Shown here: piece by piece, positions 7,791-15,661 of the stretch
How the letters are laid out: each line of letters starts with the position of its first letter
How positions within the stretch are numbered: position 1 is the stretch's first letter
NCBI RefSeq assembly: GCF_029439465.1
Contig: NZ_JAROAV010000021.1
Span: 1 to 64,000, forward strand
DNA from: Luteipulveratus flavus
GTDB taxonomy: Bacteria > Actinomycetota > Actinomycetes > Actinomycetales > Dermatophilaceae
Length of the DNA stretch: 64,000 nt
Direction of reading: 5' to 3'
The notes under the pieces: model-generated
Told to the model about the DNA's origin: nothing
Database searches by the model: none
What the model saw: the letters and a program-made list of their open reading frames with translations, nothing else
Translations under genes and position numbers: made by a program

Positions 7791-9257
7791 GTGAGTGTGG
7801 CCAGCAATGTGACAGCCGGGGTGTCCCGCCCCGGCCCGGTTCCCGCGCGTCCGGAGTGGTCTGACGGGCGGCGCGCCCGGTGGCTCACCGTCGCCGGCGT
7901 GTGGTGCGTGGCCTTCGCGCTGTACGCCGTGCTCGCCCTCTCGCGGTGGAACGCCGGGCTGGTGACCAGCTTCGACCTCGGCATCTTCAGTCAGAGCGCC
8001 GACTCCTACGCCTCCGGCCGGCTGCCCGTGTCGCACATCCGCGAGCTGTCGCTGCTGGGCGACCACTTCAGCCCGATCATGTCGGTCTTCGGCGTCGTGT
8101 GGCTGGTGTGGAGCGACCCGAGGGCCCTGCTCCTCGCGCAGGCCGCCCTGCTGGCGCTCGCGGTCGCGGGCGTCGCGGCCCTGGCCCTGCGATGGCTCCG
8201 ACCGGTGCAGGCGGTCGCGGTCGTCGTCGCGCTGCTGCTCAGCCGCGGACTCCTGGCCGCCGTGCTCTTCGACGTCCACGAGGTCGCCTTCGCCGCTCCG
8301 CTGCTGGTCGTGCTGTGCTGGGCCGTCGCGACCGAGCGCTTCCGGATCGGGCTGCTGGCGGCCGCCGTCCTGCTGCTGGTGAAGGAGGACCTCGGCCTGA
8401 CCGTCGGCGCGGCCGGGGTCGCATGGTGGCTGTTCCACAGCCGGCCCTCCGTGCGCCGGGCGGCGACGTTCGTCCTGCTCGGGATCGTCGGCATGGTGGT
8501 CGCCATGGCCACGGTGGCGCACTTCAGCCCGACCGGTGCGAGCGGCTATCTGGGGTACTTCAGCCTCGGGAGCACGCACGCTCCGGCGGTGCTGGCCGAC
8601 GACTCCGGGCAGTGGTTCGAGCGCCTCGCCCCGCTGGTCCTGTTCGCCTCCAGCGCGATGATCGTCGGTCTGCGCTCGCCGCTGGCGGTGATCGCCGCGC
8701 CGACGCTGGCCTGGAGGGTGCTCTCCTCCAACCCGTCCTACTGGCACATCGACTTCCACTACGACGTCGTCCCCACGGTGGTGGCCGCGTGCGCCGCGGT
8801 CGAGGGTCTGCGCCGCTGCCGGTGGACGCCGCGCGTCCAGTGGCTGCTGATCGCCAGTGCTGCGCTCTCCGTGGTCCTCGGCGCGACGCAGGTCGCCCAT
8901 CGCGCCTCCGCCGACGTCGTCCCCGGTCCCCGCGTGCACCAGGTCGACGCCGTCGCCGCCCACCTCGCGGGCGGCACCCGCGTGGCCGCGCTCAACAACG
9001 TCGGCCCGTACCTGGTCGCTCGGCACGACGTCTACAACCTGTCGACGACGTCGCGCGCCCCGGTGGACTACGCCGCCTTCGTGGACCGACCCGAGTGGGA
9101 CTTCCTCTACTCGATGTGCGACCGACGGGCTCTGCTCGCCCTGGCCGGCTCCCGGGGGTGGGACGTCCAGCGTTCCGGGGACGTGGTGCTCGTCCGGTTC
9201 CCGAGGCGGATGCCGGTGCCGGTGCTGTGCGGCGACCGGCCCACCGGAGCGGGCTAG
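7791..9257 (+). CDS. DUF2079 polytopic membrane protein
   Basis: 488 residues with about ten hydrophobic helices and the family's early TSFDLGIFSQ segment (residues 47-62), followed by LLGDHFSPI. DUF2079 proteins are integral membrane proteins with a distant likeness to GT-C glycosyltransferases; no reaction is established. A soluble C-terminal part (about 365-488) follows the last helix. Two starts are possible: GTG at 7791 and GTG at 7797. The sequence GAGGTGAG at 7788 fits the second slightly better. The stop codon lies at the edge of an IS481 relic, so the original downstream neighbour was lost or displaced. Confidence 0.85.
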   Translation: MSVASNVTAGVSRPGPVPARPEWSDGRRARWLTVAGVWCVAFALYAVLALSRWNAGLVTSFDLGIFSQSADSYASGRLPVSHIRELSLLGDHFSPIMSVFGVVWLVWSDPRALLLAQAALLALAVAGVAALALRWLRPVQAVAVVVALLLSRGLLAAVLFDVHEVAFAAPLLVVLCWAVATERFRIGLLAAAVLLLVKEDLGLTVGAAGVAWWLFHSRPSVRRAATFVLLGIVGMVVAMATVAHFSPTGASGYLGYFSLGSTHAPAVLADDSGQWFERLAPLVLFASSAMIVGLRSPLAVIAAPTLAWRVLSSNPSYWHIDFHYDVVPTVVAACAAVEGLRRCRWTPRVQWLLIASAALSVVLGATQVAHRASADVVPGPRVHQVDAVAAHLAGGTRVAALNNVGPYLVARHDVYNLSTTSRAPVDYAAFVDRPEWDFLYSMCDRRALLALAGSRGWDVQRSGDVVLVRFPRRMPVPVLCGDRPTGAG

Positions 9258-9927
9258 GTGTATGAGGCCGTGACGTTGGTGGCGGTGGCTGGCGCGAGCG
9301 TTGCGGGTGGTTTCCCGTCCGCTGTGCCGTGAGGTCGGTGGTAGTTGTAGCGCATGTTCCATACCGCGACGGCGGCTGATCGCTCGGCCTCACTGGACCA
9401 GGTGTGGGCATACAGCGGCTCTGGCTTGGTCGGAGTCTCGGCCGTGGGCACGCCAGCCTCCACCGTCGGGTATGCGCCCCATCTTCTTCATGTCGACGTG
9501 CGCCATATGTCCCGGTCGTCTGGCGACGATGACGCGCGGGGCGCGTTGGTGTCACCGTCAGGATCGATGAATTTGCGCCGGTTCAGCCCGAGCTGCACCA
9601 AGAGCCGGGTGACGGTTCGTCGAGTGATCGCGGTGCCAGTCTCATTGAGTTCGAACGCGATCCGGGACGCCGACCACTTGTACTCCCGGCGCATCAGCTC
9701 GATCTGCGACACGACGTCTGGCCGGGTCGCTGTCGGCTGATGGTGCGGTGTTGACGATCGGTCCTGTAAGCCGACCTCGCCGTGGTGCCGCCACCGGTTG
9801 ACCCATGTCGACGCGCACGCCCGAGAGATTCCCATTTCGGTTGCGATATGGGCGATGGGCGCGTCCTGCAGCGCTCGATCAGGCGGCGACGGCCTTCGAC
9901 GGTCAAGGGCGCGTTGCGGTGGGTCAT
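9254..9927 (-). pseudogene. IS481-family transposase, frameshifted and internally deleted
   Basis: The start reads MTHRNAPLTVEGRRRLIERC, the usual IS481 N-terminus. About one base is lost near 9866-9870. The helix-turn-helix part then continues in another frame (GISRACASTWVNRWRHHG, then RSSTPHHQP). After the QLGLNRRKFIDPDGDTN segment the frame breaks again. Roughly 190 residues that would hold the DDE catalytic core are missing. The end (EPLYAHTWSSEAERSAA, then NYHRPHGTADGKPPA) is the family's C-terminus. Total length is about 670 bp against the 960 or more of an intact gene, so it cannot be active. Confidence 0.88.
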
Positions 9928-9960
9928 GAGTTGTTTTCCTGCTGACTTGTCCGGTAGATG
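9254..9960 (-). mobile_element. Decayed IS481-family insertion sequence
   Basis: The stretch between the DUF2079 stop and the MFS gene's 3' end is an IS481-type element that has lost its middle. The typical leader (AGGAAAACAACTCATGACC read on the minus strand) is kept at 9921-9940. The C-terminal end of the transposase sits directly against the DUF2079 stop. I could not define terminal inverted repeats or a target duplication, so the outer limits are approximate. It marks the left side of an insert that separates DUF2079 from smpB. Confidence 0.75.
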
Positions 9961-11333
9961 AGTGTCGCTCCGAGGAGTGCGCCGACCGCGCAGATGGTGA
10001 GTGCGGTGAAGGCGGCGCGGAAGGCGTCGGTGGTGTCCGGGAGTCGGGACGCGATCAGGACGGCGCCGATCGCCCCGCCCAGGGAGCCGGCGACGCGTTG
10101 GATGATGTTGACCTGGGTGATGGCATCGGGCAGCTGTGCCGCGGTGACTGCCTTGTATGCCGCGACGTTCGCCGGTGTGGCGATCATGGCGACGGCGGCT
10201 CCGTAGGCGATCAGCAGCGGCTGGATGATCCAGCTCGAGGTGTGCACCGGCAGGACCGCGAAAGGGGCAGTGGCCGCTATCGCGAGGGTGGCGCCGATGA
10301 GCGAGATCCTGGCCGGGCCGTACCGGTCCACCCATCTGCCGGTGAGTGGGGCGAACACGACGGTCGCGCTGGCCACGCCGAACAGGCTGAGCCCGGCGTG
10401 GATGGTGTCCTGGTCCCGGCCGATTTGGAAGTACAGGGTTTGCACGATGCCGCTGCCGAACACCAGCGCACCGGCGAAGGCCGCGGCGATCGCTCCGGCG
10501 CGGTAGGCGACGTTGCGGTAGAGGCCCATGTCCAGAAGCGGGTTGGTGGTGCGGGCGGCGTGTGCGACAAACCCGACCAGAGCCAGGGCTCCGGCCGCGG
10601 CGACTGCGGCCGTGCTGGAGCTGATCGATTGCGAGTTGCCCCATTGCGTCACGGCGAACACGACCAGCGGGATCCCGATGGTGATGAGGGCCAGGCCAGA
10701 TCTGTCGATGCTGGTGGTCGTCGCGGGTGTTCCCCGCGGGATGAAGCGGCGTCCCAGGAGGAGTCCGGCGGCGCCGATGGGGATGTTGATCGCGAACAGC
10801 CATGGCCATGGCAACGCGTGCAGCAGAAGTCCCCCGAGAAGCGGACCGACGGCTGGTGCGGCGCTGACGGCAATGCCGAGCGTGCCCATCACGCGGCCGA
10901 GCCGGTCGGGTCCGACTTCCTGGCCCAGCAGGGTCTGCCCGGCCGGTATGAGTACGCCGCCCGCGAGGCCCTGCAGAACTCGCGCGGCGATCAGCAGGCC
11001 GATGTTCGGCGCGAGAGCGCACAACGCAGATGCCACGGTGAAGGTTGCCAGCGCGGTGAGCCAGACCCGGCCGGTGCCGAACCGGCGACTGAGCCAACCG
11101 GCCAACGGGAGGGACAGTCCCAACGCCAGAAGGTAAGCACTGGCGACCCACTGCGTCACCCCGAGAGTTGCGTGCAACTCGCGACTGATCGTGTCCAGGC
11201 CGATGTTCACCAACGACGCGTCCAAGCCGCTGGCGAAGGCACCGAAGACGACCACCCAACACATTCGCCACGTCGCGCGATCTATCGGCGCTGAAGCGCT
11301 CGTTGCCTCGCGTTGGTCTTGCATGTGACTCAT
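9924..11333 (-). CDS. MFS drug exporter (DHA2/EmrB-QacA-like)
   Basis: A 469-residue transporter with about 14 hydrophobic helices. It carries the DHA2 hallmark DASLVNIGLDTI in TM1 (EmrB-type D-xxIVNxALP), motif A as GWLSRRFGTGR after TM2, and motif C-like GIAVSAAPAVGPLLGG in TM5. It is expected to export drugs by proton antiport. The start overlaps the FMN-reductase stop (ATGA), so the two are translationally coupled. The last dozen codons run into the IS481 leader, and the stop overlaps the transposase ATG. The native C-terminus was probably replaced by the insertion. Confidence 0.88.
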   Translation of the reverse strand: MSHMQDQREATSASAPIDRATWRMCWVVVFGAFASGLDASLVNIGLDTISRELHATLGVTQWVASAYLLALGLSLPLAGWLSRRFGTGRVWLTALATFTVASALCALAPNIGLLIAARVLQGLAGGVLIPAGQTLLGQEVGPDRLGRVMGTLGIAVSAAPAVGPLLGGLLLHALPWPWLFAINIPIGAAGLLLGRRFIPRGTPATTTSIDRSGLALITIGIPLVVFAVTQWGNSQSISSSTAAVAAAGALALVGFVAHAARTTNPLLDMGLYRNVAYRAGAIAAAFAGALVFGSGIVQTLYFQIGRDQDTIHAGLSLFGVASATVVFAPLTGRWVDRYGPARISLIGATLAIAATAPFAVLPVHTSSWIIQPLLIAYGAAVAMIATPANVAAYKAVTAAQLPDAITQVNIIQRVAGSLGGAIGAVLIASRLPDTTDAFRAAFTALTICAVGALLGATLIYRTSQQENNS

Positions 11334-11956
11334 CGGCCTGCTCGCTCCCGCAGCAGGCGCAGGGCCAGGGCCCAGTCGGCAAGCTCGTCCAGCATTCGGC
11401 GCATGACCTCGTCGTGGTGGTCGGCAGGAGCGAAGGTGCCCGGTTGGGTCATGTCGGGGATGTCGAAGTCGGTGAACAAGCCAAGCGCAACCTGTGACCG
11501 GACCGTGGCGACCTGGACTTCCGCCAACGACAGCCGCAGGTGTTCGACGGCGCGTGTGCCGCCGTTGAGTCCGTAGCTGACGAAGCCAGCCGCCTTGTTG
11601 TTCCACTCGGCGAACAGGAAGTCGATCGCGTTCTTCAACGCTGCCGGCATCGAGTGGTTGTACTCAGGAGCAACGAAGACGAACCCGTCGAACTGGTCGA
11701 TAGTGGCCGCCCACGTCTTGGTGTGCGAGTTGCGGTAGTCGCCGATGGCCGCTGGCATCGGCTCGTCCAACAGCGGCAGGCCGAACCGGGCAAGGTCGAC
11801 CACTTCGAGGGTGGCCCGCTCGCCCAGGTGGGTCGTAGCGGCTTCCCGGAGCCACTCGGCGACTTGAGGTCCTCTGCGCCCCGGTCGGGTGCTGCCCACC
11901 ACGACGGCGAGCCGAACGGGCTGATCTGACGTCGATAGGTTGTCCATGCCAGGCAA
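11330..11956 (-). CDS. NADPH-dependent FMN reductase family protein
   Basis: A 208-residue flavodoxin-like reductase. The phosphate-binding loop is VVGSTRPGRRG (residues 19-29). The family motif PEYNHSMPAALKNAIDFL is at about 97-114 and the GLNGGTRAVEHL flavin-contact segment at about 129-140. Related enzymes reduce quinones, azo compounds or chromate with NAD(P)H. It is the first gene of a two-gene operon with the MFS exporter, divergent from a TetR gene, with a palindromic operator between. This suggests an inducible response to a redox-active toxic compound. An alternative start three codons inside is possible. Confidence 0.9.
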   Translation of the reverse strand: MPGMDNLSTSDQPVRLAVVVGSTRPGRRGPQVAEWLREAATTHLGERATLEVVDLARFGLPLLDEPMPAAIGDYRNSHTKTWAATIDQFDGFVFVAPEYNHSMPAALKNAIDFLFAEWNNKAAGFVSYGLNGGTRAVEHLRLSLAEVQVATVRSQVALGLFTDFDIPDMTQPGTFAPADHHDEVMRRMLDELADWALALRLLRERAGR

Positions 11957-11957
11957 C

Positions 11958-11996
11958 GTACAACGATCGTTGCATTAATTGCAATGAGCGTTGTAC
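11958..11996. promoter_or_regulatory. Long inverted repeat, likely TetR operator
   Basis: GTACAACG at 11958-11965 and CGTTGTAC at 11989-11996 are exact reverse complements. The half-regions between them are also related (ATCGTTGCAT against TTGCAATGAG). The arrangement looks like two overlapping dimer sites centred near 11977, between the FMN reductase start (11956) and the TetR start (12015). It would let the TetR protein silence both genes. Confidence 0.7.
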
Positions 11997-12014
11997 TTCG
12001 GCACACTGCAGAGC

Positions 12015-12623
12015 ATGCCTACGGCAAGAGCGGACAAGCAACGTGACCTACTGGATGGGGCGCTGCGCGTCTTTGCCCGCGATGGCTACAGTCGCGCCAG
12101 CATCGACGCCATAGCCGAGGCCGCTGGTGTCTCGACGCGCACCATCTACAACCACTACGGCGACAAAGCCGGACTGTTCAAAGCAGTCATCCTCGACAGC
12201 GCAACCCGCGTCGCAGACCACGAGATCGCTTTGGCCGACCGACTCCTGGCGCACATCGTCGACCTCCAGACGGACCTGGTCGCATTCGGACTCGCGTGGT
12301 CCGCCCACGACCCGGCAACGGCCGACCACTTCGCGCTCGTCCGGCAGATCCAAGCCGACTCAGCCCACATCGACGGCGAGATCCTTGGCGCCTGGCAAGA
12401 GGCTGGCCCAGTTCGCGTCCGGGGCGCCGTAGCCGCCCATCTCAAAGCACACGCAGCAGCGGGCCTGCTGCACATCAACGACGAGAACATCGCCGCGCTC
12501 CAACTCATCCAACTCACCGCAGGCAGCGTCATGGCTGCTCCCGGCGCCCGCCCGGAACGGATCATCCGCGCCGGCGTCGACACTTTCCTCGCCGCATATC
12601 AGCCCTCGACCAGTTACTCATAG
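12015..12623 (+). CDS. TetR-family transcriptional regulator
   Basis: 202 residues. The N-terminal DNA-binding domain has the family pattern ALRVFARDGYSRASIDAIAE followed by AGVSTRTIYNHYGDKAGLF (residues 17-56). The C-terminal ligand domain ends in the AefR/TetR_C-like region. The ATG at 12015 was chosen because the longer reading begins with a TTG inside the operator palindrome. There is no clear Shine-Dalgarno sequence, so a leaderless transcript is possible. It is divergent from the FMN reductase-MFS operon and very likely its repressor. Confidence 0.9.
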   Translation: MPTARADKQRDLLDGALRVFARDGYSRASIDAIAEAAGVSTRTIYNHYGDKAGLFKAVILDSATRVADHEIALADRLLAHIVDLQTDLVAFGLAWSAHDPATADHFALVRQIQADSAHIDGEILGAWQEAGPVRVRGAVAAHLKAHAAAGLLHINDENIAALQLIQLTAGSVMAAPGARPERIIRAGVDTFLAAYQPSTSYS

Positions 12624-12677
12624 GGCTGCTGAGTCAACCCACCACGACTGCGCGACGAATCGCGTTGCAGAGGTGAC

Positions 12678-12698
12678 CCCACCGGCAGGTACGGTGGG
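12678..12698. terminator. Small hairpin between TetR and smpB
   Basis: CCCACCG at 12678-12684 pairs with CGGTGGG at 12692-12698 over a 7-base loop. It follows the TetR gene and could end the insert's rightward transcript before smpB. It is modest in size and has no U-tract. Confidence 0.35.
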
Positions 12699-12766
12699 TC
12701 GCCGCGCAGGAGCCGTCGTACCGAACCCGTCGGGCGAGCCGAGCAGAGCAGGAAGGAGGCGCGGAC

Positions 12767-13237
12767 ATGCCGAAGGAGAAGGGCAACAAGGTCGTCGCCT
12801 CCAACCGCAAGGCCCGGCACGACTACCTCATCGAGGACACCGTCGAGGCCGGTCTGGTCCTGATGGGCACCGAGGTGAAGTCGCTGCGGATGGGCCGTGC
12901 GTCGCTGGTCGACGGGTTCGCCACCGAGTACCGCGGCGAGCTGTGGCTCGAGGGCGTCTACATCCCCGAGTACCTCCAGGGCACCTGGACCAACCACTCC
13001 GCCCGGCGTCGCCGCAAGCTGCTGATGCACCGGCACGAGATGGACAAGCTGATCCGCAAGAGCCAGGAGTCCGGCCACACGCTCGTGCCGCTGTCGCTGT
13101 ACTTCAAGGACGGCCGGGTCAAGGTCGAGATCGCCCTGGCCAAGGGCAAGAAGCAGTACGACAAGCGCCAGTCGCTGCGCGAGCGGCAGGACCGCCGCGA
13201 GGCCGACCGCGCCATGTCGGTCCGCCGCCGCGGCTGA
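12767..13237 (+). CDS. smpB: SsrA-binding protein SmpB
   Basis: A 156-residue tmRNA partner needed for trans-translation rescue of stalled ribosomes. Family motifs are present: [20 protein letters not shown] near residues 13-32, [17 protein letters not shown] at 35-51, and a basic C-terminal tail ([18 protein letters not shown]) that enters the mRNA path. The start has a strong AGGAGG site at 12753-12758. The tmRNA gene it serves is in this window about 7.8 kb downstream, not adjacent. Confidence 0.97.
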   Translation: MPKEKGNKVVASNRKARHDYLIEDTVEAGLVLMGTEVKSLRMGRASLVDGFATEYRGELWLEGVYIPEYLQGTWTNHSARRRRKLLMHRHEMDKLIRKSQESGHTLVPLSLYFKDGRVKVEIALAKGKKQYDKRQSLRERQDRREADRAMSVRRRG

Positions 13238-13265
13238 CCCGCCCGCGCATGGGAGAGTGACGCCC

Positions 13266-15164
13266 ATGCGTCGGACGTGGGCCGTGGTCGCGGCCGTCCT
13301 CGGGGTGCTGGCCCTGCTCGTCATCGGTCCTGCCGGCTCGGCGAGCGCTGCCGAGGGTGAGCGCATCCGCTCCTTCGAGGCGGACTACGACGTCCGCCCG
13401 GACGGCTCGGTCCGGGTCACCGAGCACCTGACCTGGCAGTTCGCCGGCGACCGGTCGCACGGCATCAAGCGCAACATCATCACCTCCCAGGGCTACGAGC
13501 CCGACCCGTCCCGGTACCGCGCGTACCCGATCGGCGAGGTCACCGCGTCCAGCCCGTCCGGCGCGCCCGCCGACGTCGACCTGCAGCAGCTCGGCGCCAA
13601 CACCGTGATCCGCATCGGCGACCCGGACGAGACCGTCAGTGGTACGCAGCGGTACGACGTGTCGTACACGCTGGGCCACGTCGTGAACGACCAGCCCGAC
13701 CACGTCGAGCTGTACTGGAACGTCACGGGTGCGCAGACGTCCATCCCGACCGACGCGGTGAAGGTGACCGTCCGCGGCCCGGGCGCGGTCAGCAGGACGG
13801 CCTGCTACTACGGGCTGACGCAGGAGTCCAAGCAGTGCGGGTCCACGCCCGGGCGGACGGCGACGTACACCGCGTCCGGGCTGCAGGGCTTCGAGCAGAT
13901 GACCGTCGTGGCCGCCTTCCCGAAGGCCGGGTTCACCGGCACCGCACCGGACCTGCGTGAGGGCAACCCCGACTCCTACGACCGGAACGACCGTGGTGGG
14001 CTGGGGGACAACCTGACCCCGGACCAGCGCCGGGCGGTGCAGGGTGTCTCGCTCGGCGCCGGCGTGCTGCTGCCGGTGCTCGCTGCCTCGGGCATGGGCC
14101 TGCTGGTGTGGAAGCGCGGCCGGGACGAGCGCTACGCCGCGGCCGTCCCCGGGCTGACGCCGCTTCCCGGTCAGGACGACCGGGTGGTCCGCGGGAGAGG
14201 TCCGGCGCCGGCCGTCCAGTTCCAGCCGCCGCAAGGGGTACGGCCCGGCCTGATGGGCACGGTCATCGACGAGGACGCGGGCACCGTCGACGTCAGCGCC
14301 ACGGTGGTCGACCTGGCGGTCCGCGGTTACCTGCGGATGGCGGAGGTCGAGTCCAGCGGCCTGTTCAAGAGCAACGACTGGGAGCTGACCCGGACCCGCG
14401 CCGAGGGCGAGCAACCTCTGCTGGACTACGAGCAGATCGTCCTGGACGGCCTGTTCGAGAGCGGCGACGTGGTCCGGCTGTCCGCCCTGAAGAACCACTT
14501 CGCACCGACGCTGCAGCAGGCGAAGTCGTACATGTACCTCGAGACGATCCGCCGGGGCTGGTTCCGGCGGTCGCCCGAGACGGCACGCAGCCGGTGGAAG
14601 GCCGTCGGCTTCCTGCTGATCGGCGCCGCTGTGCTCGGCTTCTTCGTGCTCCCCGCGATCATGCGCGCCGCGATCGGCATTCCGATCGGGCTCGCGCTCG
14701 CCGGGGCCGTCGTGATCTGGCTGGGTCGCCACATGGCCGCCAAGACCGCGGACGGGTCGGCCGTCGCGGCGCAGTCGCTCGGGTTCCGCCAGTATCTCGA
14801 GACCGCCGAGGCGAACCAGATCCGGTTCGAGGAGGCCGAGCAGATCTTCAGCCGCTACCTGCCGTACGCCGTCGTGTTCGGCATCGCCGACCGCTGGGCG
14901 GCCGTCTTCGGCCAGGTTGCCGAGGCCGCGCAGGCCGCGGGCCGGCCGCTGGTCATGCCGCTGTGGTATGTCCCGCTCGGCTCGGGCTTCCCCAGCTTCG
15001 GTGGCATCGCCGAGGGCGTCGACGCGTTCGGGACGGTGGCGTCCGGCACGTTCGTCAGCACGCCGGGCTCCTCCGGTGGGAGCGGCTTCGGTGGTGGCGG
15101 CTTCTCCGGTGGCGGCGGGTTCAGCGGCGGTGGCGGCGGAGGCGGCGGCTCCAGCTCCTGGTGA
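13266..15164 (+). CDS. DUF2207 membrane protein with glycine-rich C-terminus
   Basis: A 632-residue predicted membrane protein of the DUF2207 family (function unknown). A signal peptide (about 1-28, ending GSASA) precedes an extracellular DUF2207 domain. That domain has the EADYDVRPDGSVRVTEHLTW strand-turn-strand opening and the GIKRNI segment. Helices lie near residue 265 and at 455-500 (a pair). The end is a Gly/Ser-Phe tail (SGGSGFGGGGFSGGGG). The ATG at 13266 has GGGAGAG at a good distance; an in-frame GTG at 13257 overlaps that site. It follows smpB closely and may be co-transcribed with it. Confidence 0.85.
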   Translation: MRRTWAVVAAVLGVLALLVIGPAGSASAAEGERIRSFEADYDVRPDGSVRVTEHLTWQFAGDRSHGIKRNIITSQGYEPDPSRYRAYPIGEVTASSPSGAPADVDLQQLGANTVIRIGDPDETVSGTQRYDVSYTLGHVVNDQPDHVELYWNVTGAQTSIPTDAVKVTVRGPGAVSRTACYYGLTQESKQCGSTPGRTATYTASGLQGFEQMTVVAAFPKAGFTGTAPDLREGNPDSYDRNDRGGLGDNLTPDQRRAVQGVSLGAGVLLPVLAASGMGLLVWKRGRDERYAAAVPGLTPLPGQDDRVVRGRGPAPAVQFQPPQGVRPGLMGTVIDEDAGTVDVSATVVDLAVRGYLRMAEVESSGLFKSNDWELTRTRAEGEQPLLDYEQIVLDGLFESGDVVRLSALKNHFAPTLQQAKSYMYLETIRRGWFRRSPETARSRWKAVGFLLIGAAVLGFFVLPAIMRAAIGIPIGLALAGAVVIWLGRHMAAKTADGSAVAAQSLGFRQYLETAEANQIRFEEAEQIFSRYLPYAVVFGIADRWAAVFGQVAEAAQAAGRPLVMPLWYVPLGSGFPSFGGIAEGVDAFGTVASGTFVSTPGSSGGSGFGGGGFSGGGGFSGGGGGGGGSSSW

Positions 15165-15193
15165 TGCTCACCGGTGCGGCGCGGCTGCGCGGT

Positions 15194-15233
15194 GGTGGTC
15201 AGGAGGTGAGCCATACCTCACGTCCTGACCACC
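15194..15233. terminator. Bidirectional hairpin terminator
   Basis: GGTGGTCAGGAGGTGAG at 15194-15210 pairs with CTCACGTCCTGACCACC at 15217-15233, with one mismatch and a 6-base loop. It lies between the DUF2207 gene and the convergent biotin-carrier gene and can serve both. Confidence 0.75.
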
Positions 15234-15251
15234 GGTGGTCAGGAGGACGGG

Positions 15252-15545
15252 TCAGGCCGGCGCGATGAGAGCGATCAGGTCGCCGCCCTGGACGTGCGCA
15301 TGGTCGGCGAACGCGAGCTGCTGCACCCGGCCGGCCGCCGGCGCGGCGATCGCGGCCTCCATCTTCATCGCCTCGATGGACGCGATCGGCTGACCCCGCA
15401 GGACGGAATCGCCCTCACGCACCAGGACCGTTGCCACACCGGCGAACGGCGCCGCCACCCGTTCGGCGCGCACGGCCTCGCCCGGTGCCGGAGCGACCGG
15501 CACGTCGGCGGCGCCGTCCTCGGTGGCCGAGCGGCTGCGGATCAT
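15252..15545 (-). CDS. Small biotin/lipoyl-attachment carrier protein
   Basis: 97 residues, mostly a single biotinyl domain. The canonical EAMKMEA puts the acceptor at Lys61. The two symmetric halves (VAAPFAGVATVLVREGDSV and IAAPAAGRVQQLAFADHAHV) are clear. Stand-alone carriers of this size are known in actinobacteria and serve acyl-CoA carboxylase or related systems, but no carboxylase gene lies in this window. The start at 15545 follows a GGGAGT site; the longer reading to 15599 runs back into the terminator region. The partner enzyme is unknown. Confidence 0.8.
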   Translation of the reverse strand: MIRSRSATEDGAADVPVAPAPGEAVRAERVAAPFAGVATVLVREGDSVLRGQPIASIEAMKMEAAIAAPAAGRVQQLAFADHAHVQGGDLIALIAPA

Positions 15546-15599
15546 GGACGGACTCCCGGTGACTCGGAGGCGGGCAGGGCAGAGCCTAACGGGGTACAC

Positions 15600-15638
15600 C
15601 GAAGGGGCCGGGGTGCGGACAGCACCCCGACCCCTTCG
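15600..15638. terminator. Hairpin terminator for the QacA-type MFS gene
   Basis: CGAAGGGGCCGGGGTGC at 15600-15616 pairs with GCACCCCGACCCCTTCG at 15622-15638, with one mismatch and a 5-base loop. It is 24 bases past the MFS stop codon on the minus strand and upstream of the biotin-carrier promoter. Confidence 0.8.
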
Positions 15639-15661
15639 GCCGGTTCCCCCGATGGACCGGA

